NCBI RefSeq assembly: GCF_040049215.1
Contig: NZ_JBDZDN010000006.1
Location: 62,001-126,000, forward strand
Length of the DNA: 64,000 bases
Reading direction: 5' to 3'
Origin: Mesorhizobium_K sp040049215
GTDB lineage: Bacteria > Pseudomonadota > Alphaproteobacteria > Rhizobiales > Rhizobiaceae
A program made the translations under genes and the position numbers. Below the pieces are notes generated by a model. The model saw only the letters and a list, made by a program, of their open reading frames with translations, was not told the origin of the DNA and made no database searches. Positions 25,455 through 34,026 of this stretch are shown piece by piece (position 1 is the stretch's first letter; every line of letters begins with the position of its first letter).

Positions 25455-26558
25455 ATGTTCACGCGCCGCCAAGCACTTCTGGGAGTGGCCGCCGCCGCCA
25501 TGCTGGCCGCGATGCCACCGCTTGCAGCCGCGGCCAACGAGGCCGAGATCGCAGCACTTGTGCGCGAAAAGGTCACGCTCGTCGCGCCGCCCTTCGTGCA
25601 TGCCCACGAGCAGGTCGCATCGGGTGGTCCCAAGATCGTGGAGTTCACCATGCCAATCGTCGAGAAGCAGGTGGCAATCGACGACGAGGGAACCATGTTG
25701 CAGGCCATGACCTTCAACGGCTCGATGCCGGGTCCGATGATGGTCGTCCACGAGGGCGACTACGTCGAGCTCACCCTGATCAATCCCGAGACGAACTCGA
25801 TGCCGCACAACATCGACTTCCATGCCGCGACCGGAGCCCTGGGCGGCGGCGCGCTCACGCTCATCAATCCCGGCGAGCAGGTGAAGCTGCGCTTCAAGGC
25901 AACCCGCAGCGGCACCTTCGTCTACCACTGCGCTCCCGAAGGCGCGATGATCCCCTGGCATGTCGTGTCGGGCATGAGCGGCACGATCATGGTGCTGCCG
26001 CGCGACGGCCTGAAGAACGAGAAGGGCGAACCGCTCCGCTATGACCAGGTGTTCTACATCGGCGAGAACGACTTCTACGTTCCGCGCGACGAAGAGGGGA
26101 ACTTCAAGGCCTATGAGAGCCACGGCGACAGCTATGCCGACACCCTTGAAGTGATGAAGGGACTGATCCCGACCCATGTCGTCTTCAACGGTGCGAAAGG
26201 CGCGCTCACGGGCGACAACGCGATGAAGTCGAAGGTCGGGGAGACGGTGCTGATCGTTCACAGCCAGGCGAACCGCGATACCCGTCCGCACCTTATCGGC
26301 GGCCACGGAGACTACGTCTGGGAACAGGGCAAGTTCGCGAACCCGCCCGCCAAGAACCTGGAGACCTGGTTCATCCGCGGCGGATCGGCGGGAGCGGCGC
26401 TCTATACCTTCCTCCAGCCGGGCGTCTATGCCTACGTGAACCACAACCTCATCGAGGCCGTGGAACTGGGCGCCACCGCGCACTTCCTCGTCGAGGGCGA
26501 GTGGAACGACGACCTGATGAAGCAGGTCGAGGCGCCGGGTCCGATCCCGGTCAACTGA
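25455..26558 (+). CDS. nirK: copper-containing nitrite reductase
   Basis: A 367-residue periplasmic enzyme that reduces nitrite to nitric oxide. It has an N-terminal twin-arginine signal (FTRRQALLGVAAAA) and two cupredoxin domains. Type 1 Cu ligands: H118, C159, H169, M174. Type 2 Cu ligands: H123, H158, H330. Catalytic D121 and H279 are present, so the enzyme should be active. RBS CAGGAGA lies before the ATG. First gene of nirK-nirV-unknown-nnrS. Confidence 0.98.
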   Translation: MFTRRQALLGVAAAAMLAAMPPLAAAANEAEIAALVREKVTLVAPPFVHAHEQVASGGPKIVEFTMPIVEKQVAIDDEGTMLQAMTFNGSMPGPMMVVHEGDYVELTLINPETNSMPHNIDFHAATGALGGGALTLINPGEQVKLRFKATRSGTFVYHCAPEGAMIPWHVVSGMSGTIMVLPRDGLKNEKGEPLRYDQVFYIGENDFYVPRDEEGNFKAYESHGDSYADTLEVMKGLIPTHVVFNGAKGALTGDNAMKSKVGETVLIVHSQANRDTRPHLIGGHGDYVWEQGKFANPPAKNLETWFIRGGSAGAALYTFLQPGVYAYVNHNLIEAVELGATAHFLVEGEWNDDLMKQVEAPGPIPVN

Positions 26559-26571
26559 ACCTTGTGGCAAC

Positions 26572-26595
26572 GCGGCCCGGTTGATCCCGGGCCGC
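26572..26595 (+). terminator. GC-rich hairpin between nirK and nirV
   Basis: GCGGCCCGG and CCGGGCCGC form a perfect 9-base stem around TTGATC, starting 13 bases after the nirK stop and ending just before the nirV ribosome-binding site. No T run follows, so it more likely trims, stabilises or attenuates the transcript than fully terminates it. This would allow higher nirK than nirV expression. Confidence 0.6.
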
Positions 26596-26612
26596 AGCCG
26601 GAGGTACCAGCC

Positions 26613-27509
26613 ATGCACCTGCACCTCTACGAAGCGGCCATCGGCGTCGCAGCCGCGCTTGCCGTGCCCGCCGCGATCATCGGGATCAGCGGCGAACCCC
26701 GTGTTGGCGATCTGCAAGGATCTGCGGAGACCGTCGAGATCGCACAAACAGTGATCGACTACCCACTGCCCGGCGAGTTCCTCGCGGAAGGACGCCCGTC
26801 AGCGGCTCCGATAGTAAAGAAGACGGCGCCGGCGTTTCGCATCATGAAGCATCAGGTGAGCCTCTCGGACTACAACCGCTGCGCGGCCGAGAGTGCATGC
26901 GATCCGGCGGACGCCACCCCGACGGCTGCCGACGTACCAGTCACCGGGGTGAGCTTCCTCGACGCCGAGGCCTATGCGCGCTGGTATTCCAAGGCGATGG
27001 GCGAGACTTGGCGCCTGCCGACCGCTCTGGAGGCCGCCGCGGCTGGTGGCGAGCGCTTCGGCGGAGAATCCTTCTCGGCGGCAGCGGATGACGCCGCGAA
27101 CCCCGCCGTCCGGTGGCTCCGGCGCTACCGCGAGGAGGCCGCGGCGAAGCGGCCCGCCGATCCGGAACCCAAGCCGCGCGGCCACTATGGCCCGAATTCC
27201 CGCGGCATCGAGGATTTTGGCGGCAATGTCTGGGAATGGACCTCGACCTGCCATGCCCGCGTGACGCTGAACCCGGCTGATGGAGCGGTCGAGACCGTCA
27301 CCGAAAATTGCGGCGTTCATATTCTGGAGGGCAGGCACCGCGCAACCATGTCGAACTTCGTCCGTGACGGGAAGAGCGGCGGCTGCGCTGTCGGCACGCC
27401 GCCTGAGAACCTCGGCTTCCGCCTCGTGCGGGACCAGGATTCGATCCTCGCCGGGACTAGGTCCTGGATCGGAAGCGCCTTCCAATCCGCCGTGAGCGAC
27501 CCCGCCTGA
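26613..27509 (+). CDS. nirV: NirV, formylglycine-generating-enzyme-like protein
   Basis: A 298-residue SUMF1/FGE-fold protein with an N-terminal hydrophobic segment (IGVAAALAVPAAIIGI), so probably exported or anchored. Family stretches: VTGVSFLDAEAYARWYSKAMGE, WRLPTALE, FGGNVWEWTSTC and LGFRLV. NirV commonly follows nirK in alphaproteobacteria, but its function is not established. ATG at 26613 has GGAGG upstream, and a longer ORF start at 26562 lies inside the hairpin region. Confidence 0.88.
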   Translation: MHLHLYEAAIGVAAALAVPAAIIGISGEPRVGDLQGSAETVEIAQTVIDYPLPGEFLAEGRPSAAPIVKKTAPAFRIMKHQVSLSDYNRCAAESACDPADATPTAADVPVTGVSFLDAEAYARWYSKAMGETWRLPTALEAAAAGGERFGGESFSAAADDAANPAVRWLRRYREEAAAKRPADPEPKPRGHYGPNSRGIEDFGGNVWEWTSTCHARVTLNPADGAVETVTENCGVHILEGRHRATMSNFVRDGKSGGCAVGTPPENLGFRLVRDQDSILAGTRSWIGSAFQSAVSDPA

Positions 27510-27520
27510 AGGAACGTGCC

Positions 27521-27895
27521 ATGAAAACGAAGATGTACGGCGCACACGCCGTCCAACTGCCTGCCGGCCAACGGACCGTCGTCGAGCGCCTGCGGCAAGG
27601 AATTGCCGAAGCGGGGCTCGAATGCGGCTGCCGGGAAGCCGCGAACGACATGCTCGACCGGGTTGGCGCGGAGGAGGACCTCGTGCGGCGCGCCAGTGGG
27701 CTCGCGGACGCCAGGAAGATGCGGGATGCCATCGTGGTCGTGCTCGCCCTCCTGGGAGAACTGGACGAACTCATGCCCGACGAACCGGACCGCAGCGCCT
27801 TCGCCGAGATCGCTGGGCTCTTCCAGGACGTGGCCGACTTCGCCGCCTGCGGCGCGGCATCGGCGATGCGCGCCGCAGGGCAGGGGAACGCGTGA
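27521..27895 (+). CDS. uncharacterised small helical protein between nirV and nnrS
   Basis: A 124-residue protein (MKTKMYGAHAVQLPAGQ...) not recognised as a known family. It appears soluble and mostly alpha-helical, without a signal peptide or membrane helix. CGC occurs at 35-37 and a third cysteine near 110. GGAACG precedes the ATG, the gene starts 11 bases after nirV, and it shares one base with the nnrS start. Codon use matches its neighbours. Position inside the nir operon suggests a denitrification accessory role, which is inference. Confidence 0.75.
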   Translation: MKTKMYGAHAVQLPAGQRTVVERLRQGIAEAGLECGCREAANDMLDRVGAEEDLVRRASGLADARKMRDAIVVVLALLGELDELMPDEPDRSAFAEIAGLFQDVADFAACGAASAMRAAGQGNA

Positions 27896-29139
27896 TGGCC
27901 GTCACCACGACATCCCCATCCGACCGATCCGTTCCCCGGGCCGCGCTCAAGGCCGGCGATGCCACGCGGGACAGCCGGGGCCGCATCAGGTTGATGCCTC
28001 CGATCCTCCACTACGGATTCCGGCCATTCTTCTTCCTGGCGTCCCTCCATGCGGGACTGGCCATCCCCGCGTGGCTCGGGGCCTATCTCGGCGGCCTCGA
28101 TATCGGCGGGCCGTTCGGCGGTATGCATTGGCATGCGCACGAGATGCTGTTCGGTTACCTCGGAGCCGTGATGGCGGGCTTCATCCTGACGGCGATCCCC
28201 AACTGGACCGGGCGGCTGCCCCTGAGCGGAAAACCGCTCGCGGTTCTTGTCGGCCTGTGGCTGGCGGGCAGGGCGGCCTGCCTGCTCGCGCCCGACCCCT
28301 GGCTGGCGATGGCCGTTGACCTGGCGTTTCCCGCCGCCCTCGGCTTCGCCATTTGGCGCGAGGTCGTCGCGGGGAGGAACTGGAAGAACGCGCCCGTGGT
28401 GGTGATGATCACGCTGTTCGGCTGCGCCAACGCGGCGGACCACCTGGCCAATGCGGGGTTCCTCGACCACGATCTGGGGCAGCGACTGGCGCTCGCCGTG
28501 TCGGCCATGCTGATCGCGCTCATCGGGGGTCGGATCGTGCCCAGCTTCACGCGCAACTGGCTGGTCAAGAAAGGATCTGCTTGCCTTCCGTCTCCGTTCG
28601 GCAGGTTGGACAAGGCCGCGCTTGCCATGACGGCGGCCGCGATGCTTGCGTGGATCGTTGTCCCGGAGACCGCCGCTGCGGGTGCCTTCCTGACGACGGC
28701 AGGTATTCTGCTTGCGGCGAGGCTGATGCGCTGGCGCGGAGCCGCGACGGTTTCGGAACCCATCCTGTTTGTCCTCCACGTCGGCTACGGATGGCTGGCC
28801 GTCGCACTGCTTTTGCTGGGAATAAGCCAACTGTCCCCCGCCATTCCCTCTTCCGCTGCGCTCCATGCCCTGACGGCGGGAGCTGTTGGGACCATGACGC
28901 TCGCGGTCATGACGAGGGCAAGCCTCGGCCACACCGGGCGGACGATCGTCGCCGACCGCTTCGTCGTTGCCATGTATTTGATGGTCTCGACAGGGGCCGC
29001 GCTGCGCGTGGCCGCACCCTTCGCCGCCGACTGGTACGCGCATGTGCTCGCTTGCGGGGGCGCGCTTTGGAGCGGAGGCTTTGTTCTGTTCGCTGTCCGC
29101 TATGCTCCGATCCTCTGGGGAAAGCGCGCCGGGGTTTGA
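27895..29139 (+). CDS. nnrS: NnrS family haem-copper membrane protein
   Basis: A 414-residue integral membrane protein with about 12 helices. Typical NnrS features: YGFRPFFFLAS, MHWHAHEMLFGYLGAVMAGFILTAIPNWTG, NAADHLAN, GGRIVPSFTRN and MTRASLGHTGR. The family is linked to nitric oxide metabolism and relief of NO stress. ATG at 27895 overlaps the previous stop by one base; upstream extension of the frame is a shadow. Last gene of the nirK group. Confidence 0.94.
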   Translation: MAVTTTSPSDRSVPRAALKAGDATRDSRGRIRLMPPILHYGFRPFFFLASLHAGLAIPAWLGAYLGGLDIGGPFGGMHWHAHEMLFGYLGAVMAGFILTAIPNWTGRLPLSGKPLAVLVGLWLAGRAACLLAPDPWLAMAVDLAFPAALGFAIWREVVAGRNWKNAPVVVMITLFGCANAADHLANAGFLDHDLGQRLALAVSAMLIALIGGRIVPSFTRNWLVKKGSACLPSPFGRLDKAALAMTAAAMLAWIVVPETAAAGAFLTTAGILLAARLMRWRGAATVSEPILFVLHVGYGWLAVALLLLGISQLSPAIPSSAALHALTAGAVGTMTLAVMTRASLGHTGRTIVADRFVVAMYLMVSTGAALRVAAPFAADWYAHVLACGGALWSGGFVLFAVRYAPILWGKRAGV

Positions 29140-29170
29140 ATTTCGACTTTCGGAAATAAGGTATTGTGCC

Positions 29171-29186
29171 AACCGCTTTTGCGGTT
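29171..29186. other. inverted repeat in the nnrS-napE gap
   Basis: AACCGC-TTTT-GCGGTT is a perfect 6-base stem, 32 bases after nnrS and about 60 bases before napE. There is no T run. It could be a weak terminator for nnrS or an operator for nap; it does not fit the TTG-N8-CAA box. No other control motif was found in this gap. Confidence 0.4.
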
Positions 29187-29248
29187 AGTCTCTGCGTAAT
29201 CTTCCCGAAGCCGGGGAGCTTTTCAGTCCGAGGCCCATGAGGGAGGTC

Positions 29249-29446
29249 ATGACCCAGGACAGCCGCGAGGTTGCCGCATCGGCCGACCTGCCACCTGCGA
29301 AGTCGCGGCGCAGCGAACTGCTGGCCTTCCTGGTCCTTGCATTCGGAATCTGGCCCGTGGTCGCGGTCGCCGTCGTTGGCGGCTACGGCTTCCTCGTCTG
29401 GATGTACCAGATCGTCTTCGGCCCGCCCGGGCCTCCGGGAGGGTGA
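29249..29446 (+). CDS. napE: periplasmic nitrate reductase subunit NapE
   Basis: A 65-residue protein with one transmembrane helix and the family stretch WPVVAVAVVGGYGFLVWMYQIVFGPPGPP at its C terminus. Its role is uncertain; it is a small membrane partner in nap operons. ATG at 29249 is taken as start, with AGGGAGG just upstream, but ATG at 29237 (four residues longer) is possible. First gene of napEDABC. Confidence 0.88.
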   Translation: MTQDSREVAASADLPPAKSRRSELLAFLVLAFGIWPVVAVAVVGGYGFLVWMYQIVFGPPGPPGG

Positions 29447-29450
29447 CGAC

Positions 29451-29747
29451 ATGCGTGCAATGACCCGCAGGGACCTGCTGACCGTCGCGTCGCCGCCCCG
29501 CCATCACATCTCCAGCGCGGTCGTCATCGCGCTCCCGGCGCGTCGGGAGGAGATAGTCGGACTTCTCGCGGGGTTGCGCGGCGTCGAGATCCACGCCGCC
29601 GAGGGCAGCCGCATCGTGCTCACCATCGAGGGCCCGACCAGCGGCGTGCTGGGCGAGACGCTGGCCATGATTTCCGTGATGGACGGGGTGCTCGCGGCGA
29701 ACATGGTCTTCGAGCATGTCGAGGAAGCGGAGGACGGAAAGCCATGA
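29451..29747 (+). CDS. napD: NapD chaperone
   Basis: A 98-residue cytoplasmic chaperone that binds the NapA twin-arginine signal. The core HHISSAVVIALPARREEIVGLL...VEIHAAEGSRIVLTIEG is typical. It has an N-terminal extension containing TRRDLLT, which resembles a twin-arginine motif. ATG at 29451 has GGGAGG about 9 bases upstream; it overlaps napA by four bases. A napF gene, often found between napE and napD, is absent. Confidence 0.92.
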   Translation: MRAMTRRDLLTVASPPRHHISSAVVIALPARREEIVGLLAGLRGVEIHAAEGSRIVLTIEGPTSGVLGETLAMISVMDGVLAANMVFEHVEEAEDGKP

Positions 29748-32245
29748 CCGCAGGCATCAACCGCCGCGACCTCCTCAAGGCTCACGCCGCGGCGTTGGCG
29801 GCTGCTTCGGCCGGAATCGCCCTGCCGGCTTCAGCGCAGCCCGTGCCCGGCGGCGTGGACGCGCTCGAGATCAAGTGGTCGAAAGCGCCCTGCCGCTTCT
29901 GCGGCACGGGTTGCGGCGTCATGGTGGGGGTGAAGGACGGTCACGTCGTCGCCACCCACGGGGACATGCAGGCCGAGGTCAACCGCGGCCTCAACTGCGT
30001 GAAGGGCTACTTCCTCTCTAAGATCATGTACGGCGAGGACCGGCTGACCACGCCGCTGATGCGCAAGGCCGGCGGGGTCTACGACAAGGAGGGCGAGTTC
30101 GAGCCCGTCTCCTGGGACGAGGCCTTCGACGTGATGGCGCAGAAGTGCAAGGAGGTGCTGCGCGAGAAGGGCCCGGAGGCCGTCGGCATGTTCGGCTCCG
30201 GCCAGTGGACCATCTTCGAGGGCTACGCCGCGACCAAGCTGATGCGGGCCGGCTTCCGCTCCAACAACCTCGACCCCAACGCCCGCCACTGCATGGCGTC
30301 CGCCGCCGTCGCCTTCATGCGCACCTTCGGCATGGACGAGCCGATGGGCTGCTACGAGGATTTCGAGCACGCCGACGCCTTCGTGCTGTGGGGCTCGAAC
30401 ATGGCCGAGATGCACCCGATCCTGTGGACCCGGCTGGCCGACCGTAGGCTTGGCCACCCACATGTCCGCTGCGCGGTGCTCTCGACCTTCACGCACCGCT
30501 CGATGGATCTGGCCGACATTCCGATCGTCTTCAAGCCGGGCACCGATCTGGCGATCCTCAACTACATCGCCAATCACATCATCCAGACAGGACGGGTGAA
30601 CGAGGCCTTTGTCCGCGACCATGCTGTCTTCATGAGCGGCGCCACCGACATCGGCTACGGCCTGCGCCCTGACAACCCGGTCGAGGTGGCGGCGAAGGGC
30701 GCGGCCGACCCCGGCAAGATGGACCCGATCGACTTCGAGGCGTTCAAGGCGCTGGTCTCGGAATACACCCTGGAGATGGTGTCGGAACTGTCCGGCGTCG
30801 AGCCGGGGTTCCTAGAGCAACTGGCAGAACTCTACGCCAATCCCGACGTCAAGGTGATGTCGCTCTGGACCATGGGTTTCAACCAGCACGTCCGGGGTGT
30901 GTGGGCCAACCAGATGGTCTACAACATCCACCTGCTCACGGGGAAAATCTCCGAACCCGGCAACAGCCCATTCTCGCTCACCGGGCAGCCGTCCGCCTGC
31001 GGCACGGCGCGCGAGGTCGGCACCTTCGCGCATCGCTTGCCGGCCGACATGGTGGTCACCAACCCCGAACACCGCAAACACACAGAGGAGATCTGGCGGG
31101 TGCCGGAAGGGCTCCTGCCGGGCAAGCCCGGCTACCATGCCGTGCAGCAGGACCGCATGCTCAAGGACGGCAAGCTCAACTGGTACTGGGTGCAGGTCAA
31201 CAACAACGTCCAGGCCGCGCCCAACAGCTCGAACGAGACCTATCCGGGTTACCGCAACCCGGACAACTTCATCGTCGTGTCGGACGCCTATCCGACGGTG
31301 ACGGCGCTGGCGGCCGACATGATCCTGCCGGCCGCCATGTGGGTGGAGAAGGAAGGCGCCTACGGCAATGCCGAGCGGCGCACCCATTTCTGGCGCCAAC
31401 TCGTCGACGCGCCGGGCGAGGCGCGGTCCGATCTCTGGCAACTGACGGAGTTCTCGAAACGCTTCACGACCGACGAGGTCTGGCCCGCGGACATCCTGAA
31501 CGCCCATCCCGAGTACAAGGGCAAGACGCTGTTTGACGTGCTGTTCAGGAACGGCAAGGTCGATCGCTTCCCGCTCGCCGAACTCGATCCGGAATACGAA
31601 AACCGGGAATCGAGGGACTACGGCTTCTATCTCCAGAAGGGCCTGTTCGAGGAATACGCCGAGTTCGGTCGCGGCCACGGGCACGATCTTGCGCCCTTCG
31701 ACGTCTACCACGAGGTCCGGGGGCTGAGATGGCCGGTGGTCGACGGCAAGGAAACGAAATGGCGCTACCGCGAGGGCTACGATCCCTATGTGAAGCCGGG
31801 CGAGGGCGTCCGTTTCTACGGCAGGCCGGACGGCAAGGCCGTCATCCTGGCGGTGCCCTACGAGCCGCCGGCGGAATCGCCCGACGAGGAATATGACGTC
31901 TGGCTGGTGACGGGCCGCGTGCTGGAGCATTGGCACTCGGGCTCGATGACCATGCGCGTGCCGGAACTCTACAAGGCATTTCCCGGAGCGGTTTGCTTCA
32001 TGAACGCGGACGATGCGCGCCGTCGCGGCATCAACCAGGGGGCGGAGGTCAGCGTCGTCTCCCGACGCGGCGAGATCCGGGTCCGCGTCGAAACGCGAGG
32101 CCGCAACCGCATGCAGCGCGGCGTGGTCTTCGTGCCCTGGTTCGATGCAAGCAAGCTGATCAACAAGGTCACGCTCGACGCGACCGATCCCATCTCGAAA
32201 CAGACGGATTTCAAGAAATGCGCGGTCAAGGTCGTCCCCGTCTGA
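29744..32245 (+). CDS. napA: periplasmic nitrate reductase catalytic subunit
   Basis: An 833-residue Mo-bis-MGD enzyme that reduces nitrate to nitrite in the periplasm. It has a twin-arginine signal (NRRDLLKAHAAALAAAS), [4Fe-4S] cysteines C50, C53, C57 and C85, and a probable Mo ligand C183 (ARHCMASAAVAFMRTFGMDEP). The C-terminal molybdopterin-binding domain is complete. Start overlaps napD by four bases. Confidence 0.98.
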   Translation: MTAGINRRDLLKAHAAALAAASAGIALPASAQPVPGGVDALEIKWSKAPCRFCGTGCGVMVGVKDGHVVATHGDMQAEVNRGLNCVKGYFLSKIMYGEDRLTTPLMRKAGGVYDKEGEFEPVSWDEAFDVMAQKCKEVLREKGPEAVGMFGSGQWTIFEGYAATKLMRAGFRSNNLDPNARHCMASAAVAFMRTFGMDEPMGCYEDFEHADAFVLWGSNMAEMHPILWTRLADRRLGHPHVRCAVLSTFTHRSMDLADIPIVFKPGTDLAILNYIANHIIQTGRVNEAFVRDHAVFMSGATDIGYGLRPDNPVEVAAKGAADPGKMDPIDFEAFKALVSEYTLEMVSELSGVEPGFLEQLAELYANPDVKVMSLWTMGFNQHVRGVWANQMVYNIHLLTGKISEPGNSPFSLTGQPSACGTAREVGTFAHRLPADMVVTNPEHRKHTEEIWRVPEGLLPGKPGYHAVQQDRMLKDGKLNWYWVQVNNNVQAAPNSSNETYPGYRNPDNFIVVSDAYPTVTALAADMILPAAMWVEKEGAYGNAERRTHFWRQLVDAPGEARSDLWQLTEFSKRFTTDEVWPADILNAHPEYKGKTLFDVLFRNGKVDRFPLAELDPEYENRESRDYGFYLQKGLFEEYAEFGRGHGHDLAPFDVYHEVRGLRWPVVDGKETKWRYREGYDPYVKPGEGVRFYGRPDGKAVILAVPYEPPAESPDEEYDVWLVTGRVLEHWHSGSMTMRVPELYKAFPGAVCFMNADDARRRGINQGAEVSVVSRRGEIRVRVETRGRNRMQRGVVFVPWFDASKLINKVTLDATDPISKQTDFKKCAVKVVPV

Positions 32246-32253
32246 CGCGTCGC

Positions 32254-32715
32254 GTGCGCGTTTCCATCGCAGCCGGGCTGCTCGCTGTCGCCGGGACGGC
32301 CGCGCTCGCGCAGATGTCGGCTGAGATCGTCCCGCCACTGACGGGCGCCGGACAGCCGATGGAAAATAGGCCGGCGGACCCCATGCCCAGCTGGGTGGTG
32401 GACGACATCCGCAAGATGCGCGCCTATCCGGAGCAGCCGCCGATCATCCCGCATTCGATTGAAGGCTATCAGCTCTCGGTGAACACCAATCGCTGCATGT
32501 CGTGTCACAAGCGGGAGTTTACAGAGGGGTCGGGTGCTCCGATGATCAGCGTCACACACTATATGACGCGCGAGGGGCAGATGCTGGGCGATGTGTCGCC
32601 CCGCCGCTACTTCTGCACGGCCTGCCATGTTCCTCAGGCCGATACGCCCGCTCTGGTCGGCAACACCTTCGTGGACATGAGCGAACTTGGCGTCGGCCAC
32701 GCCGGGGACCAGTAG
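32254..32715 (+). CDS. napB: periplasmic nitrate reductase di-haem cytochrome
   Basis: A di-haem c-type cytochrome that passes electrons to NapA. It has a signal peptide (VSIAAGLLAVAGTAALAQ) and haem motifs CMSCH and CTACH. GTG at 32254 is the first normal start in frame, 8 bases after the napA stop (153 residues). A CTG at 32242 would add TRRVR-type positive residues to the signal but is a rare start. The stop abuts the napC ATG. Confidence 0.92.
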   Translation: MRVSIAAGLLAVAGTAALAQMSAEIVPPLTGAGQPMENRPADPMPSWVVDDIRKMRAYPEQPPIIPHSIEGYQLSVNTNRCMSCHKREFTEGSGAPMISVTHYMTREGQMLGDVSPRRYFCTACHVPQADTPALVGNTFVDMSELGVGHAGDQ

Positions 32716-33417
32716 ATGTGGGCGCGGATCAAGGCTGTCGCGCTGTGGGCCTGGGGCATCGTTTCAACCCCCGCTGCGACGCTGAGCCTCGGCTTCCTGA
32801 CGCTCGGCGGGTTCCTCGGCGGCGTCATCTTCTGGGGCGCATTCAACACGGCGCTCGAGGCGACGAACACCGAGACGTTTTGCATCTCGTGTCATGAGAT
32901 GGAGACCAACGTCTACGAGGAGCTGTCGAGGACAGTGCATTTCTCGAACCGCTCGGGCGTGCGCGCGTCCTGTCCGGACTGCCACGTGCCGCATGAGTGG
33001 ACCGACAAGATCGCGCGCAAGATGCAGGCCTCGAAGGAGGTCTGGGGCAAGATCTTCGGGACGATCAACACGCGCCAGAAGTTCCTCGACCATCGGCTTG
33101 AACTCGCCCAGCGCGAATGGGCCCGCCTCAAGGCAAATGATAGCCTCGAATGCCGCAACTGTCATTCATCCGTCGCCATGGACCTATCGAGGCAGGCTCC
33201 GCGCGCGGCCGAGATCCATACGCGCTTCCTGCTGTCGGATCAGGCAACCTGCATCGATTGCCACAAGGGCATAGCGCACGAGTTGCCGAACATGGAAGGC
33301 GTCGATCCCGGCTGGAAGGTGCCGCCGGAATTGGAGGGTAAGGAGCTGCCGGCCGCATCCGTGTTCGACCGGCTGGAGACGATTGCGCGCTCGCCACACC
33401 GGGTTGCCTGGGAATAG
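32716..33417 (+). CDS. napC: tetra-haem quinol dehydrogenase NapC
   Basis: A 233-residue NapC/NirT-family protein anchored by one N-terminal helix (about 18-45). It carries four c-type haems (CISCH 56-60, CPDCH 86-90, CRNCH 146-150, CIDCH 179-183). It oxidises quinol and passes electrons to NapB. The ATG follows the napB stop directly. Last gene of napEDABC. Confidence 0.97.
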   Translation: MWARIKAVALWAWGIVSTPAATLSLGFLTLGGFLGGVIFWGAFNTALEATNTETFCISCHEMETNVYEELSRTVHFSNRSGVRASCPDCHVPHEWTDKIARKMQASKEVWGKIFGTINTRQKFLDHRLELAQREWARLKANDSLECRNCHSSVAMDLSRQAPRAAEIHTRFLLSDQATCIDCHKGIAHELPNMEGVDPGWKVPPELEGKELPAASVFDRLETIARSPHRVAWE

Positions 33418-33450
33418 CCCGATCCGACTGCTGCGCGCGCAGCGCGGCGC

Positions 33451-33894
33451 TCAGTTGGCCGCGAGCACCTGGCCGAAGAGCTCGGCGAACACACCCTTCG
33501 CTTTCCCGGTCTGCTTCACGGCCTTGGCCTCATCCGCGTTGGTGGCTTCGCCGACCCGGATGAGGGCGACCATGCCCATGGCGTAGTGAGGCATGCACTT
33601 CACGCCGTAGACCCCTTCCGTGTCCAGGCTGACGGTGAATTCCTCGTTGAACTTGCTCTTGAAGGGCTTCGCGCCTTCCGGGAGCATGCCCTTGATGGTT
33701 TCCACGTTGTGGCCCTTGTCGGTGGGCACGAAACGGATCGTATCGCCGGGGGCGGCGATGATCAGGTCCGGCTCGAACACCATCGCTCCCTTCTCGCCCT
33801 TGTTGAGCATTCTGACTTCGATCTCGGCCGCGCCGGCTGCGCTTGCGAGGATGACGGCCGCGCCGACCATCAGGGTTGCCATGATCCGTTTCAT
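33451..33894 (-). CDS. pseudoazurin
   Basis: A 147-residue blue-copper electron carrier, the usual donor to NirK. Signal peptide about 1-22 (ASAAGAAEIEV), then a cupredoxin domain with type 1 Cu ligands H62, C100, H103 and M108 (CMPHYAMGM). It converges with napC and diverges from nnrR, with an NnrR box about 78 bases upstream. Conserved ligands support function. Confidence 0.95.
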   Translation of the reverse strand: MKRIMATLMVGAAVILASAAGAAEIEVRMLNKGEKGAMVFEPDLIIAAPGDTIRFVPTDKGHNVETIKGMLPEGAKPFKSKFNEEFTVSLDTEGVYGVKCMPHYAMGMVALIRVGEATNADEAKAVKQTGKAKGVFAELFGQVLAAN

Positions 33895-33965
33895 TGTCCT
33901 GTCCTTCTTTTCTGCGGCTCCAGTTGCCGTTGAGCTCTCACTACCCCGCGACGCCTCGGGGCAGT

Positions 33966-33979
33966 TTGCGCCAGCGCAA
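33966..33979. promoter_or_regulatory. NnrR box between pseudoazurin and nnrR
   Basis: TTGCGCCAGCGCAA has perfectly symmetric TTGCG/CGCAA arms. Its centre is about 54 bases before nnrR and 78 bases before the pseudoazurin gene, so it can serve both directions. This implies autoregulation of nnrR or joint control. Confidence 0.82.
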
Positions 33980-34026
33980 ACAAAGGATAGAATCGGGCAG
34001 GCGACATCGGGTCGCGCGGGAATCGC

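Noticed and set aside
27457..29172. 571-codon minus-strand frame over nnrS and the small unknown gene
   Set aside because: Low-complexity Arg/Gly/Gln-rich translation opposite well-conserved genes. Not coding.
30812..32338. 508-codon minus-strand frame over napA
   Set aside because: Antisense to an intact napA with all ligands. No domain content.
33429..33442. GCTGCGCGCGCAGC palindrome between napC and pseudoazurin
   Set aside because: A continuous palindrome without a loop or T tract. Not enough to call a terminator.
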